DNA from: Deltaproteobacteria bacterium | Lineage (GTDB): Bacteria; Desulfobacterota; DSM-4660; Desulfatiglandales; Desulfatiglandaceae | Direction of reading: 5' to 3' | DNA length: 53,850 nucleotides | NCBI GenBank assembly: GCA_021737785.1 | Contig: JAIPDI010000037.1 | Location: 1 to 53,850, forward strand | In this document: positions 40,173 to 50,492 of the stretch, piece after piece | Layout of the letters: each line of letters begins with the position of its first letter | How positions within the stretch are numbered: the first letter of the stretch is position 1 | The notes under the pieces: generated by a model | Databases searched by the model: none | The model's input: the letters and a program-made list of their open reading frames with translations, nothing else | What the model was told of the DNA's origin: nothing | Made by a program: the position numbers and the translations under genes

Positions 40173-41411
40173 ATGACTTCTTCGACGTTGTTTGAAAGTT
40201 ATTTTCACGTCATCCGGGACGTGATTTCCGCCATGCACTCCCTGACGAATCTTCAGGATGTGCTGGACGTGGTGGTCACCAAAACCACCAAGGTTCTCCA
40301 CGCCAAGGGCGCGCTTCTCAGAATACTCAACAAAGAAACCAACAGATTCGAGGTGCGGGCGGCGGCTGGATTGGGCGAGCGGTATCTCAACAAGGGTCCG
40401 GTCAGTACGGAAACCATCCTGGCTACATTGTCCGAACCGGGCAAGGTCTATATCATCACCGATATCTGGAACGCCCCCCGGATCGAATATCCTCAGGAGA
40501 CCTGGGATGAGGGGATCCGCATGCTGCTGGATGTGCCGCTGGCCGTTGATGAGCAAGTAACGGGTCTTCTGCGGATATACCTTCCAGAGCAGCGTGAGCC
40601 GTCCGTCGATGAACTGGATTTTATCCAGACCATCGCCATGCAGTGCGCCTGCGTCATCGAACGGGTCGACCTGATTCAAAGACAGCAGTCCCGCTTCGAC
40701 TTCCTGGCCACTCAGGTGGAAAAGGGCTCCTCCTTAGCCCGGATGGCCGCAGGTATTGCCCACGAGATCAACAATCCTCTGGCCGGCATTCTCCTTTACA
40801 GCTCCAACATGAGGAAGAAGGTTCCCCCGGGCGGGCCGCTGGAGGACGGTCTTAAGATTATCATAAAAGAAACCCAGCGATGCAAGACTATCATCCAGGG
40901 TCTGCTTGACTTTGCGCGGGAACAGGAACCCGAAAGGGCCCTGGTCAATGTCAATGATGTGATAAATTCCGCCATCGGCATTGTGGAAAACGAGTTTCAT
41001 CTCCGGCATGTGCGGTTTCTAAAGGAATTGGCCGAAGACATGGTGGAGGTTCTCCTGGACAAAAATCAGATCGAGCAGGTCCTCATCAATCTCTTCCTCA
41101 ATGCCCTACACGCGGTGGACGACCGAGGTCTGGTCACGGTCAAGAGCGCCGTGAACAGGGAGAAACGGACAATCCAGGTGGAGGTTGCCGATACCGGCTG
41201 CGGGATCTGCAAAGAGAATATGGAAAAGATATTCGAACCATTTTTTTCCACAAAGGCGAACGGAACAGGACTTGGACTGGCGGTGAGCTACGGCATTATA
41301 ATGAATCACAAGGGCGATATCCGGGTCTTGAGCGAACCGGGCCGGGGGACGCGTTTCATTGTTGAATTGCCGATGCTGCCGTTTGCCCCGATGGGCAAGG
41401 AGCGGAGATGA
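40173..41411 (+). CDS. Soluble GAF-domain sensor histidine kinase
   Basis: A 412-residue histidine kinase without membrane segments, so it senses a cytoplasmic signal. A GAF-like domain occupies about residues 10-165. The dimerisation box contains His197 in GIAHEINNPLAGIL, and the ATPase domain has the N box (INLFLNALHAV), DTGCGI and GTGLGLAVSYGI. GAAGGAGG lies upstream of the ATG. Its stop overlaps the start of the next response regulator (ATGA), which is therefore its probable partner. Placed between two formate dehydrogenase/HdrA operons, it may report redox or one-carbon status, an inference from context. Confidence 0.92.
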   Translation: MTSSTLFESYFHVIRDVISAMHSLTNLQDVLDVVVTKTTKVLHAKGALLRILNKETNRFEVRAAAGLGERYLNKGPVSTETILATLSEPGKVYIITDIWNAPRIEYPQETWDEGIRMLLDVPLAVDEQVTGLLRIYLPEQREPSVDELDFIQTIAMQCACVIERVDLIQRQQSRFDFLATQVEKGSSLARMAAGIAHEINNPLAGILLYSSNMRKKVPPGGPLEDGLKIIIKETQRCKTIIQGLLDFAREQEPERALVNVNDVINSAIGIVENEFHLRHVRFLKELAEDMVEVLLDKNQIEQVLINLFLNALHAVDDRGLVTVKSAVNREKRTIQVEVADTGCGICKENMEKIFEPFFSTKANGTGLGLAVSYGIIMNHKGDIRVLSEPGRGTRFIVELPMLPFAPMGKERR

Positions 41412-41776
41412 CACCGCTGGATGTCTTGGTAATTGACAATGAAGACGTGATCTGCAAGGCCTGCCATCTGGTGCTGACGGAAAAGGGGCATGCGGTCGAT
41501 TATTGCAAGACCGGCAAATCCGGATTGCTTGCCTTGGCGCGGTCGCGCTATGACCTTGTACTGCTGGACATGAAGCTGCCGGATATGGACGGGATGGACA
41601 TTCTCAGGACCTTGAAGGATAAGATGCCGCCGCTGCGCGTGATCGTCATGACCGGGTATTCCACCCTCGCCAATGCGGTGCAGGCCATGAAATTGGGTGC
41701 GACCGATTATCTTTCCAAGCCTTTTACGGATGATGAGTTGGTGGAGGCCGTTGAAAACGCATGCGCACTGAGGTGA
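41408..41776 (+). CDS. Single-domain response regulator
   Basis: A 122-residue stand-alone receiver with phospho-acceptor Asp54 (LLDMKLPD), the conserved Thr in VMTGYST and Lys in SKPF. No output domain is present. It starts inside the stop of the kinase gene, so the two are translationally coupled. It resembles the receiver of the activator at 37406 throughout, suggesting that it came from a duplication and may act as an intermediate or phosphate sink. Confidence 0.92.
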   Translation: MTPLDVLVIDNEDVICKACHLVLTEKGHAVDYCKTGKSGLLALARSRYDLVLLDMKLPDMDGMDILRTLKDKMPPLRVIVMTGYSTLANAVQAMKLGATDYLSKPFTDDELVEAVENACALR

Positions 41777-41867
41777 TCGCCGGGGATCGGAAAAACAGAG
41801 AGAGATCTTTCCCGTTCTTTGGCGGTTCAATTCTACCCAAAAGACGTTTTAGACGAGAGGTATTACA

Positions 41868-44800
41868 ATGAGCGATAAGATGGTTAACCAGGAACTGCAG
41901 GGGGCCGTAATGGTTGTCGGCGGCGGTATTGCCGGCATGCAGGCGGCCCTGGACATGGCAAACTCGGGTTTTTATGTATATATGGTTGAAAAATCGCCGG
42001 GGATCGGCGGGGTCATGGCCCAGCTGGACAAGACCTTTCCCACCAACGACTGTTCCATGTGAATCCTGGCCCCGAAACTGGTCGAGGTCGGCCGGCACGT
42101 CAACATCGAACTTCTGACATTAAGTGAAGTAAAAGAGATCTCCGGAAAAGAGGGCGATTTTACCGTCATTGTGGTGCGTCATCCGCGATACGTGGATATG
42201 GACAAGTGCATCGCCTGCGGGACCTGCGCCGAGAAGTGTCCCAAGAAGGTGGATGATCTCTATAACGAGGGGTTGATGAAGCGGAAGGCGATTTACGTCC
42301 CCTATTCACAGACCGTTCCCCTCAAATACGCCATAGACAGGGATAACTGTATCTATTTCCAGAAAGGGAAATGCAGGGCCTGTGAAAAGTACTGCCCCGC
42401 GGGGGCCATCAACTTTGATGAACAGGAGACAGAGGTTGCCCTCCACGTGGGCTCCCTCATTCTGGCCCCCGGATTCAAGTCCTTTGATCCCGGCCGATAC
42501 GATACCTATTCCTACTCGGCCCTCCCGAACGTGGTGACCTCTCTCGAATTCGAACGGATCCTTTCAGCGACAGGGCCTTTCATGGGGCACCTCTCCAGGC
42601 CATCCGACAAGAAGGAACCCGCAAAGATCGCATGGTTTCAGTGCATCGGCTCCCGGGACGTCAACCGGTGCGACAACGGCTACTGCTCATCCGTATGCTG
42701 CATGTACGCCATCAAGCAGACGGTCATTGCGAGGGAACACAGCAAAGTCCCTCTGGATTGCGCCGTGTTTTTCATGGATATGCGGACCCATGGAAAGGAT
42801 TTTGACCGGTATTACGAGCATGCCCAAAAGGACGGCGTACGGTTTATCCGATCGCGGGTCCATTCGGTGGATTCCATTACGGGTTCTGATGATATCCAGG
42901 TGATCTACGCGGACGAGTCCGGCCGTCTGCAAAGGGAGTCCTTCAACATGGTGGTCCTCTCCACCGGTCTGGAGGTGGACGAGGCGGTGGCGGGCCTCTC
43001 GAATCGGCTGGGGATCACCTTGGATTCTTATCATTTTGTCGCGTCCGACAGCTTTCACCCGGTGGCGACCTCGGTGCCCGGGATCTATGCGTGCGGGGCC
43101 TTCACCGGACCCAAGGATATTCCCCAATCGGTCATGGAGGCCAGCGCGGCCGCGTGTGCGGCAACCGAGCGGCTGGCCCCTGCCCGCAACACCCGAACCA
43201 AGGAGGTGGTGATCCCCCCGGAGCGGGATGTGCGGCGGGAGCCCCCCAGGATCGGGGTATTTGTGTGCAACTGCGGCATCAATATCGGGGGCGTGGTCAG
43301 GGTCCCGGAGGTGGCGGAATTTGCCAGGGGCCTCCCCCACGTGGTCTATGTGGAGGAAAACCTCTTTACCTGCTCCCAGGATACCCAGGACAAGATGACG
43401 GAGGTCATCAAGGCCCAGGGATTGAACCGGGTGGTGGTAGCGGCCTGCACGCCCCGAACCCATGAAGGGCTGTTCCAGGAGACCCTCATGAATGCCGGGC
43501 TCAACAAATATCTCTTCGAGATGGCCAACATCAGGAACCACGACTCGTGGGTGCATGCCGACGACCCGGATGCAGCCACGCAAAAGGCCAAAGATCTCGT
43601 GCGCATGGCCGTGGCCAAGACCGGTCTCTTGACCCCGCTTCAGCAGACGGCCCTTCCCATCAGTCAGTCGGCCCTTGTGGTGGGCGGCGGGGTTGCCGGC
43701 ATGACGGCCGCCCTGGCCCTGGCCCGCCAGGGATACCCGGTGCATCTGGTTGAAAAATCAGAGACCCTTGGGGGCAATGCCTTGATGCTGAACCAGGCCC
43801 ACCAGGGGGAAGCGGTGGCGGACCTGATCCAGGAACTGGTGAGCGAGATCCGATCGGAGAAGCGGATTACCCTGCACCAGAATGCCGCCATTACCCAGGT
43901 AAACGGGTTTATCGGCAATTTCAAGACCGAGGTGACCGAAGGGTCTTCCAAAGAGACCATCGATCACGGGGTGGCGATCCTGGCCACGGGGGCAGCGGAG
44001 TACAAGCCCAGGGAGTACCTCTATGGGGAGCATGGGGCGGTGGTGACCCACCAGGAGATGGACGGACTGTTGAGGAGCGACGATCCCAGGGTGGCACAGG
44101 CCGGGACGGTGGTCTTTATCCAGTGCGTGGGATCGAGGGATGACGAGCACCCCTACTGTTCCAAGGTCTGCTGCACCCATACCGTGGAAAGCGCCCTGGA
44201 ACTGAAAAAGCGGAATCCCGATGTCATGATCGTTGTCCTTTACCGGGACATGCGGACCTACGGAAAACGGGAGGATCTCTACCGGGCCGCCCGGGCCGCA
44301 GGGGTGATGTTTGTCCGGTATTCAAAAAATGAAAAGCCTCTGGTCAGTGCGGACGGCGACGGCGTGAGGGTTGAATTCAGAGACCCGATACTGGATCGCA
44401 CACTGGCGGTCCGGGCCGATCTTCTCTGTCTGGCCACGGCCATCGTATCGCACAGGGATCTGGGTCTGGCCCAGTTCTTCAAGGTCCCCATGGACGGGGA
44501 CGGGTGGTTCCTGGAGGCCCATCAGAAGCTGAGACCGGTGGATTTCGCCAATGACGGGGTGTTTCTCTGCGGCATGGCCCACTACCCAAAGCCCATCGAC
44601 GAGAGCATCGCACAGGCCCAGGCCGCTGCCTCCAGGGCCTTGACGGTCCTTTCCATGGATACCATCCAGGTGGGAGGCATTGTCTCGATCATCGATCCCG
44701 AGCTCTGCTCCGGGTGTCTGGCATGCATGCAGGTCTGCCCCTATAACGCCATCTCGCTGAACGAGGAAAGAAATGTGGCAGAGGTGAACGAGGCCCTGTG

Positions 44801-44909
44801 CAAGGGGTGCGGCGCCTGTGCGGCCACGTGCCCGTCCGAGGCCGCGGTCCTGATGGGGTTCAACAACACCGAAATCTATGCCCAGATCCGGGGGGCCCTG
44901 GCCGCCTGA
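41868..44909 (+). CDS. hdrA: HdrA-HdrA' fusion flavoprotein with selenocysteine (operon B)
   Basis: A 1013-residue protein read through the TGA at 42060 (Sec65, [16 protein letters not shown]). It has the HdrA FAD motif [16 protein letters not shown], ferredoxin motif [41 protein letters not shown], then from about residue 460 the second HdrA unit ([17 protein letters not shown] motif [33 protein letters not shown]) and two C-terminal [4Fe-4S] motifs ([24 protein letters not shown]). It equals the two separate proteins of operon A joined in one chain, and the 25418 protein without its GltD insert. GAGAGG lies 9 nt upstream of the ATG. It heads hdrA-mvhD-fdhB-fdhA, likely a formate-dependent bifurcating complex. 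Confidence 0.93.
42078..42095 (+). promoter_or_regulatory. SECIS hairpin in hdrA (41868)
   Basis: CTGGTCG/CGGCCGG with an AGGU loop, 15 nt after the UGA at 42060, identical in sequence and position to that of the 25418 gene. Confidence 0.75.
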
Positions 44910-44948
44910 GACTGGGAATTGCAGGATTCGAAAAAAAAGGAGAGAACC

Positions 44949-45395
44949 GTGAAAGAAGACGGATTTGAGCCTAAGATCATCGCGTTTATGTGTAACTGGT
45001 GCACCTACGGGGCGGCAGACCTGGCCGGCGTCAGCCGGCTGTCTTACCCGCCCAATATCCGGCCCCTGCGCGTCATGTGCTCGGCCACGGTATCCCCGCA
45101 CCATATCCTGAGGGCCCTGCAGGACGGGGCCGACGGGGTCCTGGTGGGGGGCTGACACATCGGCGACTGCCATTACCTGTATGGTAATTACATGACCGTG
45201 AAGCGGATGACATTCCTTCAGGAATTGTTGGGACTGCTGGGCCTTCAGGAAAGGGTCCATCTGGCATGGATCTCATCGGCCGAGGCCCAGAGATTCGTGG
45301 AGGTGGTCACGACGTTTACCGAAAAAATTAAATCACTGGGGCCGAATCCGCTGTTGGCGTATTCCGACGCGCCGCGGGCTGTTAATTGGGCGTGA
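44949..45395 (+). CDS. mvhD: MvhD-like electron-transfer subunit with one selenocysteine (operon B)
   Basis: A 148-residue paralogue of the protein at 33617. It starts at GTG 44949 after an AAAAGGAGAG. Cys18 (CNWCTYGAADLAGVSR) replaces the Sec of the paralogue, whereas the TGA at 45153 is Sec69 (LVGG-U-HIGDCHYLYGNY). The remainder, including AWISSAEAQRF, follows the family. It passes electrons between HdrA and the formate dehydrogenase module by analogy with MvhD in methanogens. Without Sec read-through it would end after 68 residues, losing conserved sequence, so the UGA is very unlikely to be a stop. Confidence 0.92.
45172..45188 (+). promoter_or_regulatory. Putative SECIS hairpin in mvhD (44949)
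   Basis: ATTACC/GGTAAT with a UGUAU loop, 16 nt after the UGA at 45153, the same as in the paralogue at 33840. Confidence 0.45.
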
Positions 45396-45504
45396 GGCGC
45401 AACGATGAGGCATGAGGCGGAAGGTGTCAGGCGCAAGGATGGATGGAAGCACCCTTGTGCCTTGGGCCTGGCGCCTAATGCCTCTCCTTTCAAGGAGACT
45501 TTCT

Positions 45505-46326
45505 ATGAATAACGAGATCAAATCCTGGCTTGAACAGGGAACCATTGACGTGTTTTTAGGGTACAGGGAGGTGGACCATCACCCCCTCCCCTGGTGCTTT
45601 ACCCGGGAGCGGCTGGAAGAGGTGGACGACCTGGTGGTGAGTCCGGCCCGGTATTCCCTGGAGAAGATCGCCACCCATATGGCGGCGGAAGATCCGGATA
45701 TCAAAATCGGCCTGCTGGCCCGCGACTGCAACCGGCGGGCATTGAATGTATTATATGTCTGGAATCAACTGCGGCCGGAACAGATTTCCACCGTGGATGT
45801 CAATTGCTGTCCATCGAGGCTGAAGGAACATGCCGACTGCTCCTATCTGGAGCCGAAAACAATCGGCGCCTACAAGAAGGAGGTGGGCATCGACAACACC
45901 CTTCGATTAAATGAGGCGGAGGCCTATGGCCCGGAAGAGGGGCGCAACCGGTGGATGTATGAATTCCAGAAATGCATCAAGTGCTACGGGTGCCGGAATA
46001 TATGCCCGGTCTGTTTCTGCAGGGAGTGCAGCCTGGAGCACAGCGATCTTGTGGGGACCGGCCCGCTCCTGCCGGACATCCCTGTCTTTCATCTGGTGAG
46101 GGCCGTTCACATGGCGGGCCGCTGCATCGATTGCGGGTTGTGCGAAGATGCCTGCCCCATGGACATTCCGCTGAGGTTGCTCTATCAGAAGGTCAACCAG
46201 ATCGTCATGGATCTGTTTGACTACGACACCGGGTCCAGCGCGGATCAGCCCCCCTTCAGCATATTGGGGGATAAGGTGACCCTCCAACCGAAACCGATTC
46301 AACCCGTTATAGGGGCGGAGGCATAA
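45505..46326 (+). CDS. Formate dehydrogenase beta-like iron-sulfur protein (operon B)
   Basis: A 273-residue paralogue of the 34218 protein, with the FrhB-like LLARDCNRRALN block and two [4Fe-4S] motifs (CIKCYGCRNICPVCFCREC and CIDCGLCEDACPMDIPL). I use the ATG at 45505, which has AAGGAG 8 nt upstream; the frame is open from 45412 but the extra 31 residues have no counterpart. It ends 11 bp before fdhA. The overall similarity to operon A indicates that mvhD-fdhB-fdhA was duplicated as a block. Confidence 0.83.
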   Translation: MNNEIKSWLEQGTIDVFLGYREVDHHPLPWCFTRERLEEVDDLVVSPARYSLEKIATHMAAEDPDIKIGLLARDCNRRALNVLYVWNQLRPEQISTVDVNCCPSRLKEHADCSYLEPKTIGAYKKEVGIDNTLRLNEAEAYGPEEGRNRWMYEFQKCIKCYGCRNICPVCFCRECSLEHSDLVGTGPLLPDIPVFHLVRAVHMAGRCIDCGLCEDACPMDIPLRLLYQKVNQIVMDLFDYDTGSSADQPPFSILGDKVTLQPKPIQPVIGAEA

Positions 46327-46337
46327 AGGAGTCTGAA

Positions 46338-48383
46338 ATGGAGTGCAAATTGGTGCCGTCGGTCTGTTCCTACTGTGGAACCGGCTGCGGCGTTTTATTT
46401 GAGGTGATCAACAACCGGATTGTCGGCACATTGCCCATGAAGACCCACCCGGTCAACGAGGGGAAACTGTGCATCAAGGGGTGGAATCTTCACGAACATG
46501 TCAACAGCATCCTGCGGCTCAAGCAGCCCCTGGTCAAGACCTTCGGCCGGTTCATCAAGACGGACTGGGACGAGGCCATAAAGCTCACTGCGGATCGTTT
46601 TCGAGAGATTATCGACAAATACGGACCGGACAGCATCGGGGTCCTGGTCTCGGCCAAAATAACCAACGAAGAAAACTACCTGGCCCAGAAGCTTGCCCGC
46701 GCAGTCATCGGGACCAATAACGTGGATCACTGCGCGAGGCTCTGACACGCCTCCACGGTGGCAGGTCTTGCCGCCGCGTTCGGGAGTGGGGCCATGACCA
46801 ACTCCGTTGCCGACATAGAAGATGCCGGATGTATCTTTATCATCGGTTCCAATACCACGGCATGCCACCCCCTGATCGCCAGGCGGGTCATGCGGGCCAA
46901 GGAAAAGGGGGCCAAACTCATTGTGGCCGATCCGAGGCACATCCAGCTCTCGCGCTTTGCCGATGTGGCCGTTACCCACCGGCTGGGGAGCGATGTGGCC
47001 CTCCTCAACGGAATGATGCACCTCATCATTAAAAACGGCTGGCACGCCAAAGAGTATATCGCCGCCCGAACCGAAGACTTTGATGCCCTTGAAAAGAAGG
47101 TCGGTGCGTTTACCCCTGAGAAGGTCCAGGCCATCACCGGGGTGGCGCCAAAGGACCTGGAGGAGATGGTGCGGCTGTACGCCACCCATTCGCCGGGGAG
47201 TCTCCTCTATGCCATGGGGATCACCCAGCACACCACCGGCGTGGACAATGTCAAGTCGTGCTGCAACCTGGCCATGCTCTGCGGATACGTGGGGGTGCGC
47301 GGGGGCGGCGTCAATCCCCTGAGGGGGCAGAACAATGTACAGGGGGCCTGCGACATGGGGGGCCTCCCCAATGTCATGACCGGGTATCAGCCGGTGGCGG
47401 ACGAGGGCGTGCGGGAAAAGTTCTCCAAGGCCTGGGGGGCGCCGCTCCCGGCCACCCCGGGGCTGACCATTACCGACATGGTCCCGGCCATGCTGGAGGG
47501 AAAGCTGAAGGGGCTGTATGTGATCGGCGAAAACCCCAAACTGAGCGATCCGGACTGGAATCACTTCAATCATGCCCTGAAAAAACTGGATTTCCTGGTG
47601 GTCCAGGAGCTTTTTCTGTCAGAGACGGCCCAGGTGGCGGATGTGGTCCTTGCCGGGGCCTCGGTGGCTGAAAAGGAAGGGACCTTTACCAATACCGAGC
47701 GCCGCTGTATGCGGATCAGAAAGGCGATCGAACCCATCGGCAACACGCTCCCCGACTGGGAAATCATCAGCAGGCTCTCAACGGCCATGGATTATGACAT
47801 GCGCTATGAGAACCCGGAAGAGATATTCAATGAAATGGCGGCATTGACGCCCAAGAGCTATGCGGGCATGACGTACCAGCGGATGGGGCTGGACGGGCTC
47901 CAGTGGCCCTGCCCGGATAAGGACCATCCGGGCACGCCCTATCTGCACAAGGACCAGTTTACCCGGGGCAAGGGAAAGTTCTTTGCCCTGGACTATAAGG
48001 ACCCTGCGGAACTCCCGGACGAGGAATACCCCTACTTTCTGACCACCGGCCGGATGTTCGCCCACTTCCATACCGGCACCATGACCCGGATTTCCCCGCA
48101 TCTGGATGCGGAACAGAAGACAGGGTATGTGGATATCAACCCGGAAGATGCAGAGACCCTGGATGTGAAGGACGGAGACGTGGTGGTCCTCTCCTCCCGC
48201 AGGGGCGATATCGAGGCCCCGGCCCGGCTCACCCGTTCGGTGGTGCCCGGCACCCTCTTCCTTCCCATTCACTTCGGCGAGGTGCCCACCAATGTCCTCA
48301 CCAATGCGGAGGCCGTGGATCCCCTGGCCAAGATCCCGGAGTTCAAGGTCGGCGCGGTGAGGGTGCAAAAGCTCGTCCTGTAA
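46338..48383 (+). CDS. fdhA: Formate dehydrogenase catalytic subunit with selenocysteine (operon B)
   Basis: A 681-residue paralogue of the 35086 enzyme, read through the TGA at 46743 (Sec136, HCARL-U-HASTVAGL, same residue number). The N-terminal [4Fe-4S] motif is CSYCGTGCGVLFEV...CIKGW; GVNPLRGQNNVQGACDMGG and the C-terminal pterin-binding domain are intact. AAAGGAG precedes the ATG. A perfect terminator follows at 48393, so this ends operon B. The 52 nt from 46750 to 46801 are identical to those at 35498-35549 in the other fdhA, much more than the flanks. Which copy works as CO2 reductase and which as formate oxidase cannot be read from sequence. Confidence 0.95.
46757..46775 (+). promoter_or_regulatory. 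SECIS hairpin in fdhA (46338)
   Basis: GGTGGCA/TGCCGCC with a GGUCU loop, 11 nt after the UGA at 46743; identical to that of the first fdhA and similar to the E. coli fdhF element. Confidence 0.9.
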
Positions 48384-48392
48384 TAGATCAAA

Positions 48393-48431
48393 GGCCCGGA
48401 AACCGCACGTTTCCGGGCCGATCTTTTTTTT
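48393..48431 (+). terminator. Strong intrinsic terminator after operon B
   Basis: A perfect 11-bp stem, GGCCCGGAAAC with GTTTCCGGGCC, with a 5-nt loop, followed by a T run. It lies 10 bp after the fdhA stop. Confidence 0.92.
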
Positions 48432-48553
48432 CCGGCACCGAAATAAAATTTGGGAAATCGGCAAAAAGGTCCGGAAATGATTGTTATTTGATTCTTGAAC
48501 GACGTCCCAAAGTTCCACTGACCCTGTGACAGCAGGAACACTCACTGAAATTC

Positions 48554-48582
48554 TTGACAAAAAGGAGGCATAAATATAAAAT
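48554..48582 (+). promoter_or_regulatory. Housekeeping promoter of the fic gene
   Basis: TTGACA at 48554-48559, a 17-nt spacer and TAAAAT at 48577-48582. Transcription would start near 48589, which makes the ATG at 48614 the first usable start of the fic gene rather than an upstream TTG. Confidence 0.6.
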
Positions 48583-48613
48583 ATTCTACAAAATAGGCAC
48601 TTCAGGTTTTTCC

Positions 48614-50098
48614 ATGCAAAATAATCTACCCGAAATCGTCTTCGCGTCCGCGGACAAGGCCGAGTCACAGAGGATCAGTCGCTGGGTGAGAACCGGCCTG
48701 CTGAGAAAGCTCGTCCCGCGTGTGTACACATCCAACTTTAAAGACAGCGACCGCGCGATTATCGGGCGGAACCTCTATTTGATCCTTGGCAAACTCTTCC
48801 CTGGGGCCATCCTCAGCCACCGCACCGCGCTTGAGGGCGGACCAGCTGATACCGGCGATATATTCCTGACTTACAAATACTCGCGAAAAGCGGAACTCCC
48901 CGGATTTTCCGTCCATCTCCTGAAAGGACCCGGGCCTGTGGAAGGCGACCTGCCGTTTCTTCAGGGTTTGTTCATGTCCTCCGCACCCCGGGCATTTCTG
49001 GAAAACCTGCAAATTTCACGGAGCAGATCCTCCATATCCAAAGGACTGCCGCGATCCGAGATAGAAAACCGACTGGAGCGCATCTGCCGAATTCAAGGCC
49101 CTGAGGCACTCAACCAACTTCGCGACAAGGCCCGCAACACGGCTGTCTTTCTCGATATGGGCCCTCAGTTCCAAATGCTGAACCGCATCATCAGCGCTAT
49201 CATGGGTACGCGGCCTGCCGGCGAACTGTCTTCTCCACAGTCACGAGCCTCATCTCTGGGTATGCCATATGATCCGGATAGGCTGGAGATTTTCAATCAT
49301 CTGTTCTCCTTTCTGGCCCAAACACAACTCCCCGTGAGAAAACAAACACGGCTTTCGGAGGAACAAATGCATTTGGCGGCGTTTTTTGACGCCTACTTCT
49401 CGAACTTCATCGAGGGGACTGAATTCGAAATCGATGAAGCCCATGCCATTGTTTTTCTGCACAAGGTGTCCCACAATCGACCTGAGGACGCCCACGATAT
49501 CATGGGAACATTTCGTCTCGTATCCAATCAGGAGGAAATGTCTAAGGTGCCTGAAACATTTGATGATTTCATCTCTCTCGTCACATCGCGCCACCACACA
49601 GTAATGGCGGCGCGTCCCGAAAAGATGCCTGGCGAGTTCAAGCGGGAACCCAACCGGGCCGGCCAAACGCGCTTTGTGGCCCCTGAAGAGGTGAGGGGCA
49701 CCTTGCTCCAAGGTTTTGAGATGAGCCGTGCGATTGAGCCGGGGCTTCCCCGCGCCATATTTATGATGTTCATGATCTCCGAAGTTCACCCGTTCGTGGA
49801 CGGCAATGGGAGAATCGCCAGAATCATGATGAATTCCGAGCTGGTGCACACGGGTTTGTGCCGGATCATCATTCCTGTCGTGTTTAAAGACGATTACCTT
49901 CAGGCCCTCAGGGCCTTATCAAGAACCAGCCATCCGGGACCTCTCGTGAAAGCCATGGATTTCGCCCATCTTTTCACCAGTCAGATGATCTTTACGTCAT
50001 ACGATGCGGCCATAAGGGTGCTGACGGCATGCAACGCCTTTAAGGACCCGGAGGACGCGAGGCTCAGGCTGCCAGGTTCAATCGGAGCAAGTGAATAG
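48614..50098 (+). CDS. AbiEi-like regulator fused to a Fic (AMPylation) domain
   Basis: A 494-residue protein. The N-terminal ~200 residues resemble AbiEi-type antitoxin/winged-helix regulators (ISRWVRTGLLRKLVPRVYTSNF, then LSHRTALEGG). The C-terminal half is a Fic domain with HPFVDGNGRIAR from His392, the catalytic motif that transfers AMP or another nucleotide to a hydroxyl side chain. The inhibitory helix motif (S/T)xxxE(G/N) is present before it: SNFIEG at 263-268, so the protein should be self-inhibited (class II type). It has its own promoter and lies just after the terminator of operon B, at the start of a defence/toxin-antitoxin-like region. The target is unknown. Confidence 0.87.
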   Translation: MQNNLPEIVFASADKAESQRISRWVRTGLLRKLVPRVYTSNFKDSDRAIIGRNLYLILGKLFPGAILSHRTALEGGPADTGDIFLTYKYSRKAELPGFSVHLLKGPGPVEGDLPFLQGLFMSSAPRAFLENLQISRSRSSISKGLPRSEIENRLERICRIQGPEALNQLRDKARNTAVFLDMGPQFQMLNRIISAIMGTRPAGELSSPQSRASSLGMPYDPDRLEIFNHLFSFLAQTQLPVRKQTRLSEEQMHLAAFFDAYFSNFIEGTEFEIDEAHAIVFLHKVSHNRPEDAHDIMGTFRLVSNQEEMSKVPETFDDFISLVTSRHHTVMAARPEKMPGEFKREPNRAGQTRFVAPEEVRGTLLQGFEMSRAIEPGLPRAIFMMFMISEVHPFVDGNGRIARIMMNSELVHTGLCRIIIPVVFKDDYLQALRALSRTSHPGPLVKAMDFAHLFTSQMIFTSYDAAIRVLTACNAFKDPEDARLRLPGSIGASE

Positions 50099-50354
50099 AT
50101 CCTCTGCTGAGAAGTCGGAGCTTCCGGGGCAAGGGAAGACGACCATTCGGCAATGGGCCGATCGCCTGCTATTCCTTTCCGGCCCCTCGGTCAGAGGCAA
50201 AAACATCTTGACTTACAGGCAGTTATTGACTATCAGACATGCACGAATGCCAACATAGAGCAAAAAATCAAACCTTCACGAATTTGAGGCAAAGAAGCCG
50301 TGCCCGAAATGTTAAAACTCAATGGGCGGTTCAGCGTGCCTTGGTCATTACCAG

Positions 50355-50391
50355 ACGCCTTTGGGTTATCTTACCCAAGGGCGTTTTTTTT
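50355..50391 (+). terminator. Intrinsic terminator in the fic-ORF6N gap
   Basis: A 12-bp stem (ACGCCTTTGGGT with ACCCAAGGGCGT, one G-U pair), a 6-nt loop and eight T. The 50099-50492 gap otherwise contains no gene I can support; a small RNA ending here is possible but no promoter is clear. Confidence 0.75.
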
Positions 50392-50492
50392 CGGATGGAT
50401 GGAGGGGGATGCGAACTGATGTATATCCTTGAATTACCAAAAGGCTGCCTTGCGTCCAAAGGAAAGTCCTGCACTGCTGACGGGAGCTAAAG

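Noticed and set aside
50239-50490. 83-codon plus-strand frame after fic
   Set aside because: It runs through the intrinsic terminator at 50355-50391 and has no RBS or motif.
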